Positions 40,790-49,445 of a DNA stretch of 56,398 nucleotides are shown one piece after another. Below the pieces are notes generated by a model. It did not search any database. It had not been told where the DNA came from and saw nothing but the letters and a program-made list of their open reading frames with translations. Numbering within the stretch: position 1 is the first letter of the stretch; each line of letters begins with the position of its first letter. The position numbers and the translations under genes were made by a program. The stretch covers positions 1 through 56,398 of the forward strand of contig DDEN01000014.1 in NCBI GenBank assembly GCA_002336115.1. The letters run 5' to 3'. Source of the DNA: Chitinophagaceae bacterium UBA1953. Its GTDB lineage: Bacteria; Bacteroidota; Bacteroidia; Chitinophagales; Chitinophagaceae.

Positions 40790-41272
40790 ATGAAAGAAAT
40801 CTTAATTGGCAAATTACTGGAGTATATCAGGGATAACAATCCTGATATACTCTTTGCGTTGGAAGCGGAAGACAAACTCCGTGTCTGGCTTTATGACAAG
40901 GTAAGTACTGCCGGGTCACTAATAAAGCAAGTGAAGAATAGCGGCCAGCCAGAATATATAATTGTAGAAACCTGCCTTGAAGAGATTACTAAAGAGTTTC
41001 GACCGTCAAGGTTCAATTACATACTGAATATCCTGGAAACTGAATTTGAAACTGACTATAATCTGCTTTTTCAATCGGGATTGCTTCAGCATGAAGTTGT
41101 CAATATGATTAACTATTGCAACTCCACTTTTGATGATTTACGATTCGCAGAAGAAAACGAGGATAACCAACTTATCCGCTATGCCATAACTGGTGCCGTA
41201 AGTGAATACCTGGAAAGTAACCGTGTGAATGAAAATGTGAGCAATGAGTTACAACAGTCAGCAGAAACTTAA
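40790..41272 (+). CDS. DUF1896-like protein
   Basis: 160 residues from ATG 40790. The pattern 'LLEYIRDNNPDILFALEAEDKLRVWLYDKV', 'QPEYIIVETCLEEITKEFRPSRFNYILNILETEFE' and a final 'YAITGAVSEYLESN' matches DUF1896 proteins, which accompany the large helicase in Bacteroidota mobile elements. Function unknown. The 3' end overlaps the next gene by 29 bases, pointing to coupled translation. Confidence 0.75.
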   Translation: MKEILIGKLLEYIRDNNPDILFALEAEDKLRVWLYDKVSTAGSLIKQVKNSGQPEYIIVETCLEEITKEFRPSRFNYILNILETEFETDYNLLFQSGLLQHEVVNMINYCNSTFDDLRFAEENEDNQLIRYAITGAVSEYLESNRVNENVSNELQQSAET

Positions 41273-44200
41273 AGACAATATCGAGGCTATTCGTATTGCC
41301 TTAAACTGGTTGGCAGAAAAACGATTAACTGCTGACCAGATTTCTGCTTTAAAGAACTATGCCGGTTTTGGTGGGTTAAAAGCAGTTCTGTTTCCAAATA
41401 GTTCTAAAGAAGAATGGAAAAAGCAAAATGCTTCCAAAGAAGATTTGAAATTGCATCCGCAGATAATGGAGCTGCATGAATTACTAAAGCAGCAACTCAC
41501 AGAAAAGGAATATAAACAGGCAATAGATTCCATCCGCAACAGCATCCTCACCGCTTTCTATACTCCCGAAATAATTCCGCAATCATTATTTGCCGTTTTA
41601 AAAGAGAAAGGCATTGAACCCACTGCTATGTACGAACCCAGCAGTGGTGCTGGTGTGTTTGTAACAGAAGCGACGGCGGCGTTCCCATCATTACAAACTA
41701 TCAATGCTGTAGAAAAAGATTTTTTAACCGGTAAAGTATTAACTGCATTAAGCAGTTCATTTCCTGTTACAACTACTGTTCAGATTAAAGGCTTTGAAGA
41801 AACCCTGGCTTTAGAAAATGGAGAGTTTGATGTAGTAGTCAGCAATATTCCTTTTGGCAATTTTAAAGTGTATGACGAAAGCATAAATGAAAAAGACCTG
41901 AAAGATAAAATTCACAATTACTTTTTTGCAAAGGGGCTTGATAAGTTGAAAGATGGTGGTTTACTGGCTTATATCACTACTGATGCTTTTCTTAATAGTC
42001 CTTCTAACCAGGTTGCAAGAGAGTATCTTTTCAATAATGCAGATTTCATCAGCCTTAGTGTAATGCCGGATAACCTGATGAAGGAAACAGGTAACACTGA
42101 AGCTCCAAGCCATTTATTAATTGTTCAAAAAAATCAAACCAAGCAATCACTCTCAGAAGAAGAAAAACAGCTACTAAATACAGTTGAACAGCAAAACGAA
42201 TTTGGCAATTATTCGTTGAATCAATACATCGTATTGCATCCAGAAATAATTCTGGGCAATCAAATAAAGCCCGGCCAGGACCAATACGGTAAAGCACATG
42301 AAACCATTTGGCAAACCGGCGACATTAATTTGATTGCTCCTGCATTAAGCAAAACTATCAACGAAGGTTTTGATAAAAGGTTTAATGCAGAAAATTTCAA
42401 ACAAGTAAATAAGCAAATTGAAAAGCCAAAAGGCAAACAACTTACTTATACGGATATACCGGAGAATAAACCCGATAACTCTTCGATACAATTAGGTTTA
42501 TTTGATACAGGCTCTTCTAATACCATCAACCGGGCTGGGGCTTACATAAACCCGGCTGATGCTACAGTAGTTGATAAAAAGACAGCGAGGATTTTAAATA
42601 TCATCCGCACTAAAGACAAACCGGAGCATGAACTGATTGTATTGATGACGGCAAAATCAACCGCCTTCAAACAATATGTTTATAAGCTTTACTCTAATGT
42701 CGAAGAATTGCAGTTCTCTGCCAACTGGATGAATGCTTCTTTACTGCAACATGAATTAGCTGGTATAACCAATACGCTGAAAAATTATGACCAGCAATTT
42801 TACAATGATGGTGAGGCCGTGTTTCATATTTCATTAGGTGATGATGATAAATTAGAAATACTAAAGGACTTCAATCCGCTTCACAAAGAAGGAACACTGA
42901 TTGTACATAATAACCGTGTCGGCTTTGTTTCCTACATGGCATCGGATGATGGCAAACCTGTTTTTATGCCAAGCCTGCATGACAAGAAGGACCTGTGTTT
43001 TTATCAGCAATACACTGCGGTAAGGGATATGTATTTTGAGTTGTTTGAAAATGAAATAACCGAACAAATAGAGCATAATGATTTACGAAAAGAACTGAAT
43101 GAAGCCTACGAATCACTAACAAAAGGATATGGCCTGCTGAACTCATCTATTAACCGGCAACGGATTCTAAAAGATGAAGCTTTTGGATTAACCATGCTTT
43201 CTTCATTAGAAAGAAAGGAAGGCGAACAATTTGTAAAAGCAGATATACTTACACAATCCTTAGTACCAAAGCAGGAAGTATTTACAACTGACAACCCTTT
43301 AGAAGCGTTGGCAAAAAGCCTGAACGATAAAGGCAAGGTAGATATTGAATTTATTGCTGCTGCCACTGACAGTACAGAGCCTGAAACAGTTGAAGCATTG
43401 GGTAATCATATTTATCTTAATCCTTCCACATTGCAATGGGAAACTGCAGACCAATTGTTAAGCGGCAATGTGGTATTCAAATTAAAAGCAGCTACAGAAG
43501 TAGTTGAAAAAAATCCTGATAATGTTCAACTGCTTAAAAGCCTTCATGCTTTACAAAAAATACAGCCTGAGAAAATCCCTTTTGAACTGCTTGATTTTAA
43601 CCTGGGGGAAAGATGGATTCCTCTTGACTACTACAACCGTTTTGCTTCACATCTTTTTGAGCTAAATACCGAAGTAAATTATTTTCCTTCTTTAGATACT
43701 TTCAAAGTAAAAGCAAGGCTTACCAATGCAAAAATAAACCAGGAATATGCAGTTACACCAAAGAGCGGAAAAACTACTTACGGCGATTCGCTGTTAGAGT
43801 ATGCTTTAGAAAATACCACTCCCTTTTACACTTATGAAATTGGAACCGGTGATAAAGCTGTAAGAGTACCTGATAGCGAAGCCATACAATTGGCTCATCA
43901 GAAAATAGAATCCATCCGCAACGGTTTTATTAACTGGCTGAAAGAATTACCTGATGCTGATAAGAAAGAATTAGAAACACTATACAACGATACATTTAAT
44001 TGCTATGTATTGAGAGAATACGATGGCAGCCATTTGCAGTTTCCCGGTTTGGATAGAAAAAGGTTAGCTATTGATGATTTGTACAGTTCACAAAAAAATT
44101 CTGTTTGGCGCATTGTACAAAACCGAGGTGCATTAATTGACCATGAAGTAGGTCTTGGCAAAACATTAACGATGGTGGTAGCTGCTAATGAAATGAAAAG

Positions 44201-46739
44201 GCTGCACATTACCAACAAGCCCATGATACTGGCATTAAAAGCCAATGTGCGGCAGATTGCAGATACTTATCGTAAAGCCTACCCCAATGCAAGAATACTG
44301 GCACCGGATGAAAATGATTTTACTCCTGCAAAGCGGATGCGGTTATTTAATGAAATCAAAAACAACAATTGGGACTGCATCATTCTTACCCATGACCAGT
44401 TTGGTAAAATTCCACAAAGCCCCGAAATACAAAAGCAAATTATAGAAGCCGAACTGGATAATGTAGAAAGGGATTTACATACCATAAAAGATATGGGTGG
44501 CGAAATTTCCCGGCGTATGCTGAAAGGTTTGGAGATACGTAAAACTAATTTGGGTGTTAAACTACAGGAAGTAAGAAAGAATATTGAAGAGAAGAAAGAT
44601 GCCGGTATCAACTTCCGGGATTTAGGTGTTGACCACTTATTTGTAGATGAAGCCCACAAATTTAAAAACCTGACTTTTACTACAAGGCATGATAAAGTGG
44701 CTGGACTTGGCAATAAAGAAGGCAGCCAGAAAGCATTGAATATGCTGTTTGCTGTACGGGAGCTGCAAACAAGATTCAACAGCGACCTGTGTGTTACATT
44801 TCTTTCCGGTACACCTATCAGTAACAGTCTTACTGAAATGTATCTGCTGTTTAAATACCTGCGGCCAAAAGAAATGGAACGGCAGAGGATTGAAAACTTT
44901 GATGGCTGGGCGGCAGTGTTTGCTAAAAAGACAACTGACTTTGAATTTTCTGTTACCAATGAAATTATTGCGAAAGAACGATTCAGGCATTTTATAAAAG
45001 TGCCGGAACTGGCATTGTTCTATAATGAGATTACTGATTATAAAACTGCAAAGCACATCAATCTGGATAAGCCGGAAATTGATGAACAGTTAGTCAATAT
45101 TCCACCTACACCTGAGCAACAGGAATTTACTAAGCTATTGATGCAGTTTGCCAAAACAGGTGACGGTGAATTAATCGGCAGGCCAAGGCTTACCGATGAA
45201 GAAGATAAAGGCCGGATGTTGATTGCAACAAACTATGCCAAAAAGATGGCGGCAGATATGCGGCTGATTGATTCAGGTAAGTACAGCGACCATCCAAATA
45301 ATAAAGTAAATGTTTGTGCAAGAAAAGTAGCTGAGATATATGAGCAAAGCAAAGAACATAAAGGCGCTCAAATTTTGTTTTGTGATATTGGTACACCCAA
45401 ACCAAATGAGTTTAATATCTACGATGCACTGAAAGAAAAGCTCATCAATGATTTTAAAGTAGCTTCTCAGCATATCACTTTTATACACGACTGGGCGGAC
45501 AAACAAAAACCAGAGTTATTCCGCAAAATGAATAATGGCGACATCCGCATTTTGCTGGGCAGCACTGAAAAAGCAGGAACGGGTTTAAATGTACAAGCGA
45601 AAGTAGTCGCCATGCATCATCTGGATATTCCCTGGAAGCCTTCTGAACTGGAACAAAGGGATGGCCGTGGAGCAAGGCAGGGAAATATTGTAGCAAAGGA
45701 ATTTTACAATAACAAGGTGAAGAATTTTATTTATGCCGTTGAGCAATCATTGGATAACTACAAATTCAACCTCTTAAAGAATAAGCAAACCTTTATTAGC
45801 CAGATGAAGAATTGTGAACTGAATGTGCGGACAATTGATGAAGGAAGTATTGATGAGAAAAGCGGTATGAACTTTTCAGAATACATCGCCATCTTATCCG
45901 GCGATACAACGCTGCTGGAAAAATCAAAGATGGAAAAGAAGATTGCAGTATTGGAGAGTTTACGCAATGCACACCATAAAGAAATATTCCGGTCAAGGTT
46001 TAAATTGGAAAATTTGCAGGAAGAAAAAGGTAAGACAGTACAAACATTGGAGAAGCTGAGTATAGATGAGAATCAATACAAAAGCCAGTTACAGTATGAT
46101 AAAGAAGGGATAAAAGTTAACCCCATTCGCCTTGAAGGTTTGAGCAGTAAAGATGCCGAAGCAACAGGCAATCATTTAATCCGCCTTTACGCAGCATGGA
46201 AGCCAGGTATTGGCGAAGACGACAATAGAAGAATTGGTGAACTCTATGGATTTGATTTATATATCCGCCGGCAAAAGGAGACTTATGAAGACAAAGGCAT
46301 GTTTGAATATAGATATAGTAATGTGTTTTATGCCGAGAGTAAACAAACCGGCATCAAATATTCCTGGAATCAGGGGCATATCAATATTGATAACCCGAAG
46401 CTTGCCGCCCGTTACTTTTTAAATGCTATAGACAGGGTGGATACACTTAAGATAAAGTATGAAAAGGAAATGCAGGAACTCAATCAAAATATTCCAATGC
46501 TGAAAAAGATTGTGGGAAAGCCGTTTGATAAGGAAAATGAATTGGCACAGTTGAAGAAAGATGTATCAAGACTGGAAAGAGAAATTTCCCTGAAAATTCA
46601 GGAAAAACAAATAAAACAACACGAAGAAAAAAACGAAGCTCCGGTTATAGAAATGGAAAAGAAACCGACAGATACTGTCAAGAGTCTTCTGCCAAAGCGA
46701 AAAACAGAAGATGCTAAAGTGAAGGGGATGAAGATTTGA
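41244..46739 (+). CDS. Giant N6-DNA methylase / SNF2-type helicase of a conjugative element
   Basis: 1831 residues. Near residue 130-205 an N6-adenine methylase region shows 'YEPSSGAGVFVTEA' (motif I) and 'VVVSNIPFG' (motif IV; NIPF in place of NPPF/Y). A helicase core follows: 'HEVGLGKTLTMVVAANEMKR' (Walker A, about 967), FVDEAHKF (about 1134), 'LSGTPISNSLTEMY' (motif III) and near 1440 'GSTEKAGTGLNVQ' and 'ELEQRDGRGARQGN' (motifs V/VI). The C-terminal ~300 residues are coiled-coil rich. These proteins are hallmark genes of Bacteroidota and other conjugative elements; suggested roles are DNA protection or processing during transfer, none proven. Confidence 0.93.
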   Translation: MSYNSQQKLKDNIEAIRIALNWLAEKRLTADQISALKNYAGFGGLKAVLFPNSSKEEWKKQNASKEDLKLHPQIMELHELLKQQLTEKEYKQAIDSIRNSILTAFYTPEIIPQSLFAVLKEKGIEPTAMYEPSSGAGVFVTEATAAFPSLQTINAVEKDFLTGKVLTALSSSFPVTTTVQIKGFEETLALENGEFDVVVSNIPFGNFKVYDESINEKDLKDKIHNYFFAKGLDKLKDGGLLAYITTDAFLNSPSNQVAREYLFNNADFISLSVMPDNLMKETGNTEAPSHLLIVQKNQTKQSLSEEEKQLLNTVEQQNEFGNYSLNQYIVLHPEIILGNQIKPGQDQYGKAHETIWQTGDINLIAPALSKTINEGFDKRFNAENFKQVNKQIEKPKGKQLTYTDIPENKPDNSSIQLGLFDTGSSNTINRAGAYINPADATVVDKKTARILNIIRTKDKPEHELIVLMTAKSTAFKQYVYKLYSNVEELQFSANWMNASLLQHELAGITNTLKNYDQQFYNDGEAVFHISLGDDDKLEILKDFNPLHKEGTLIVHNNRVGFVSYMASDDGKPVFMPSLHDKKDLCFYQQYTAVRDMYFELFENEITEQIEHNDLRKELNEAYESLTKGYGLLNSSINRQRILKDEAFGLTMLSSLERKEGEQFVKADILTQSLVPKQEVFTTDNPLEALAKSLNDKGKVDIEFIAAATDSTEPETVEALGNHIYLNPSTLQWETADQLLSGNVVFKLKAATEVVEKNPDNVQLLKSLHALQKIQPEKIPFELLDFNLGERWIPLDYYNRFASHLFELNTEVNYFPSLDTFKVKARLTNAKINQEYAVTPKSGKTTYGDSLLEYALENTTPFYTYEIGTGDKAVRVPDSEAIQLAHQKIESIRNGFINWLKELPDADKKELETLYNDTFNCYVLREYDGSHLQFPGLDRKRLAIDDLYSSQKNSVWRIVQNRGALIDHEVGLGKTLTMVVAANEMKRLHITNKPMILALKANVRQIADTYRKAYPNARILAPDENDFTPAKRMRLFNEIKNNNWDCIILTHDQFGKIPQSPEIQKQIIEAELDNVERDLHTIKDMGGEISRRMLKGLEIRKTNLGVKLQEVRKNIEEKKDAGINFRDLGVDHLFVDEAHKFKNLTFTTRHDKVAGLGNKEGSQKALNMLFAVRELQTRFNSDLCVTFLSGTPISNSLTEMYLLFKYLRPKEMERQRIENFDGWAAVFAKKTTDFEFSVTNEIIAKERFRHFIKVPELALFYNEITDYKTAKHINLDKPEIDEQLVNIPPTPEQQEFTKLLMQFAKTGDGELIGRPRLTDEEDKGRMLIATNYAKKMAADMRLIDSGKYSDHPNNKVNVCARKVAEIYEQSKEHKGAQILFCDIGTPKPNEFNIYDALKEKLINDFKVASQHITFIHDWADKQKPELFRKMNNGDIRILLGSTEKAGTGLNVQAKVVAMHHLDIPWKPSELEQRDGRGARQGNIVAKEFYNNKVKNFIYAVEQSLDNYKFNLLKNKQTFISQMKNCELNVRTIDEGSIDEKSGMNFSEYIAILSGDTTLLEKSKMEKKIAVLESLRNAHHKEIFRSRFKLENLQEEKGKTVQTLEKLSIDENQYKSQLQYDKEGIKVNPIRLEGLSSKDAEATGNHLIRLYAAWKPGIGEDDNRRIGELYGFDLYIRRQKETYEDKGMFEYRYSNVFYAESKQTGIKYSWNQGHINIDNPKLAARYFLNAIDRVDTLKIKYEKEMQELNQNIPMLKKIVGKPFDKENELAQLKKDVSRLEREISLKIQEKQIKQHEEKNEAPVIEMEKKPTDTVKSLLPKRKTEDAKVKGMKI

Positions 46740-46775
46740 AAACCTGCATTTGTAAGTAAGATTTTTTTTAGGATG

Positions 46776-48962
46776 TTAAATTTTAATTCCTACCGTCAAA
46801 TAAACGGTTCTGCCATCACTTGGCCAAATGCCCGGACCGGGGTAAAAAGTAGGTCGTTTGGTGAAATATTGTTTATTGAAAATATTACTGATGCCTCCTC
46901 TTATTGAAAAATATGAGTTTACTCTTAACGAAGCATTAAAGTCCCAAACAGAGTACGATGGAGTAAATCCCCTTGCTCCACTTGCAGGTGGTGTAACAGA
47001 ATTTAACGCATCTGAAAATGTTGAACCTGTATAGCTGCAAAGGATTGAGCAACTGAAGCCTTTAAATAAAATATCAAGTCCGTTGCGGCTTATCCAGTTT
47101 GGTACGGCTTCTACTTTATTGCCCACTATGGATTTGTTTGAAGTGCCGGTTGAAATTTGCCCGTTTATATATTTTGCATTCATAAAAGATGACGAAGTAA
47201 ATACTCCTGCATATAAATTTCTGGCTATTGGAAATTTATACTGCAAAAAAAGTTCAATTCCATTTGTACGGCTGTTTCCAATATTGGTTTTGTAGGTATA
47301 AGGTTGCCCTGAGTTATCTTGCAAAACCAAAGTACCCAATCTATTTTTATACAATATGCTAAAATAACTTACGTCGTACTGCAGGTATTTAAGTAATTTT
47401 CCTCTCACACCAATTTCAGCATTATATCCCAAAGCATCTTTTAAGTTTTTATCAATCTGCTCGTAGGTGGATGCAGGAACAATATCTTTAAAAATAACGG
47501 GTCTGTACGCTTGAGAAATACCACCGTATATTGTATTGTCAATATTAAGTGTGTATTGAGAGCTGATACCGGCCAATAAAAAATTATGTTTTATGGTTAC
47601 AGGCAATGGGTTTACGGTATAGTATTTTATAGTGCCACTCATTTTTGAATTGCCACTTTCGAATCTCACTCCGGGAGAAACTGTCCACCGTTGATTTATT
47701 TGAAAAATATTTTCTGCAAATAATGCAATATTGTTTGTTTTAAAATGAATATCCCTGCCAAAACCTGGTTCTGCAAGTGTTAAGTCATAATCTGTTCCGG
47801 TAGTTCCTTTACCTAATTGGCGGCGGTGCAAATCATTGTTCATATAAACAATGCCGGTAGCCAATTTGCCTTGCAGTTTACCAATGCTATATTGATGCAG
47901 TAACCGAAATTCGGCTGTTCTGCTGTTAAAGCGGTCAATATCCACCTGCCTGTTTTTATAATTGCCAGTTAATGGATTTATAGTATCAGGAACATTAGCA
48001 AACGCATCTAATTGAACGCTGCTTCTGTCTCCAAAAACCCCTGAAGTTGTCAGGTTCATTTTTGTATTTTCAGATAACTTCCAGTTCACCGTTAACGAGG
48101 GAACATAAATATCGGGGCTAAAATAATTTCGGCTTCTTGTACTGCTGGTTGGGTTTGCATTGAACATACTGTCATTTAGGGGGCCGGGTATATGATATAA
48201 ATATTTTGAACGGCCAAACTCCGCTTTTACTGAAAGGTTAGGACTGAACTGGTAGCTAAGTTGTACAAATTGTGCATCGGCATCCGATTGGCTGTTATCT
48301 CTGTATCCATTTGAATGCCTGCGGTAATAATAGGCGTAGTACGAAAGCCTTTTATGTTTGCCATTAATTGCATTGTAAGTGCTGAGTAAGTTATATGAGC
48401 CAACCGTATTAATACTTTCAAAAGTAAATGGCTTTGATGTGTCGGGCTGTTTGGTTACATAGTTAATCATGCCACCAAACTGGGCCCCATATTGTAATGA
48501 ACCAGTTCCCCTGATTAATTCAATTTTTTCAAAACTCTCCATTGGGCCACTGTAATGGCTGGCGGGGTAGCCATACATATCAGAATTGATGATAACACCA
48601 TTCTGGCGGATATTAAACTCCCAACTGCGGTGTGGGTCGAGCCCACGGGTAGAAATGTTTAATTGATTTCCACTTCCATCCATGTCGTACACAAATACGC
48701 CGGGTATTTTTGCAAATAACTGACGGCCTGTTTTTACAGCAATATTTGCATTGGTTCCTGCAAGGTTTATTACCTCACTCTTTTTTCCACTGTTGAGAAA
48801 CCCGATTTGCTCATCGGGCAGCCTTGTAATTTCTCTTCGTTGCCATGCTTTAATAACTACCTCTGTTAATTGTTTCGCTTTGGATGTGTCGGATACTGTT
48901 TGAGATGTAGCAGATGCTGAAACAAAAACACATGCGGTAATTAAAAAAACTGATTTTATCAT
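46776..48962 (-). CDS. FecA-like TonB-dependent outer-membrane receptor
   Basis: 728 residues from ATG 48962 (an earlier TTG start is rejected). A signal peptide is followed by a plug domain: 'LTEVVIKAW', 'GRQLFAKIPGVFVYDMDGSGNQLNISTRGLDPHRSWEFNIRQNGV' and 'ELIRGTGSLQYGAQFGGMINYVTK'. This matches ferric citrate/siderophore receptors of the FecA type, without the extra N-terminal signalling domain. The C-terminus ends 'FYPGPGIWPSDGRTVYLTVGIKI', a last barrel strand. It imports a ferric chelate using TonB energy. It sits backward inside the transfer cluster, splitting the methylase-helicase from the TraF gene, so it is probable cargo. Confidence 0.92.
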   Translation of the reverse strand: MIKSVFLITACVFVSASATSQTVSDTSKAKQLTEVVIKAWQRREITRLPDEQIGFLNSGKKSEVINLAGTNANIAVKTGRQLFAKIPGVFVYDMDGSGNQLNISTRGLDPHRSWEFNIRQNGVIINSDMYGYPASHYSGPMESFEKIELIRGTGSLQYGAQFGGMINYVTKQPDTSKPFTFESINTVGSYNLLSTYNAINGKHKRLSYYAYYYRRHSNGYRDNSQSDADAQFVQLSYQFSPNLSVKAEFGRSKYLYHIPGPLNDSMFNANPTSSTRSRNYFSPDIYVPSLTVNWKLSENTKMNLTTSGVFGDRSSVQLDAFANVPDTINPLTGNYKNRQVDIDRFNSRTAEFRLLHQYSIGKLQGKLATGIVYMNNDLHRRQLGKGTTGTDYDLTLAEPGFGRDIHFKTNNIALFAENIFQINQRWTVSPGVRFESGNSKMSGTIKYYTVNPLPVTIKHNFLLAGISSQYTLNIDNTIYGGISQAYRPVIFKDIVPASTYEQIDKNLKDALGYNAEIGVRGKLLKYLQYDVSYFSILYKNRLGTLVLQDNSGQPYTYKTNIGNSRTNGIELFLQYKFPIARNLYAGVFTSSSFMNAKYINGQISTGTSNKSIVGNKVEAVPNWISRNGLDILFKGFSCSILCSYTGSTFSDALNSVTPPASGARGFTPSYSVWDFNASLRVNSYFSIRGGISNIFNKQYFTKRPTFYPGPGIWPSDGRTVYLTVGIKI

Positions 48963-49109
48963 AAGCAAAAATACTCAAAATAAACATACCTGAATTTTCA
49001 AATGACGTTGAAAGTTAAAGTCGTATATCTTCTTTAGATTGGGTTTGTCTTACCCTTCTTACCCCTTATAAAAATGTTTTGGAGTTTAATTTGCATGGTT
49101 TTACCCGCT

Positions 49110-49445
49110 ATGTTCAACTCCGTCTATCAAATCAACAAAGGCATCAACCGCAGCATTGAGTTCAAGGGCTTGAAAGCTCAATATATCTGGTACCTGGGCG
49201 GCGGTTTAGTGGTGTTGCTGATACTATTTGCAATACTCTACATCAGCGGCCTGGGTATCTTCTTTTGCCTGCCGTTCATTGCTGTGTTGACTACCGCATT
49301 ATTTATGCGTATCTATAAACTCAGCCGCACTTATGGCGAACATGGCATGATGAAAAAAATAGCCCGGCGTTCGGTACCTGATGTGATAAAGAATTATTCA
49401 AAAGTGAGATTGAAAAAACAGTTGCTGAATGAAAAACCTGAATGA
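49110..49445 (+). CDS. traF: DUF4133 conjugal transfer protein (TraF of CTnDOT type)
   Basis: 111 residues from ATG 49110, which gives the usual start 'NSVYQINKGINRSIEFKGLKAQYIWYLGGGL'; in-frame codons upstream to 49074 are not conserved-looking. Two hydrophobic spans follow and a basic tail. It corresponds to VirB3-like inner-membrane subunits. Its 3' end overlaps traG by 17 bases. The 140 bases between the divergent TonB gene and this one hold no clear promoter box in either direction. Confidence 0.88.
   Translation: MFNSVYQINKGINRSIEFKGLKAQYIWYLGGGLVVLLILFAILYISGLGIFFCLPFIAVLTTALFMRIYKLSRTYGEHGMMKKIARRSVPDVIKNYSKVRLKKQLLNEKPE

Noticed and set aside
44279..44959. 226-residue ORF on the minus strand opposite the methylase-helicase.
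   Set aside because: Ser-rich antisense shadow of a gene with complete helicase motifs in the sense frame.
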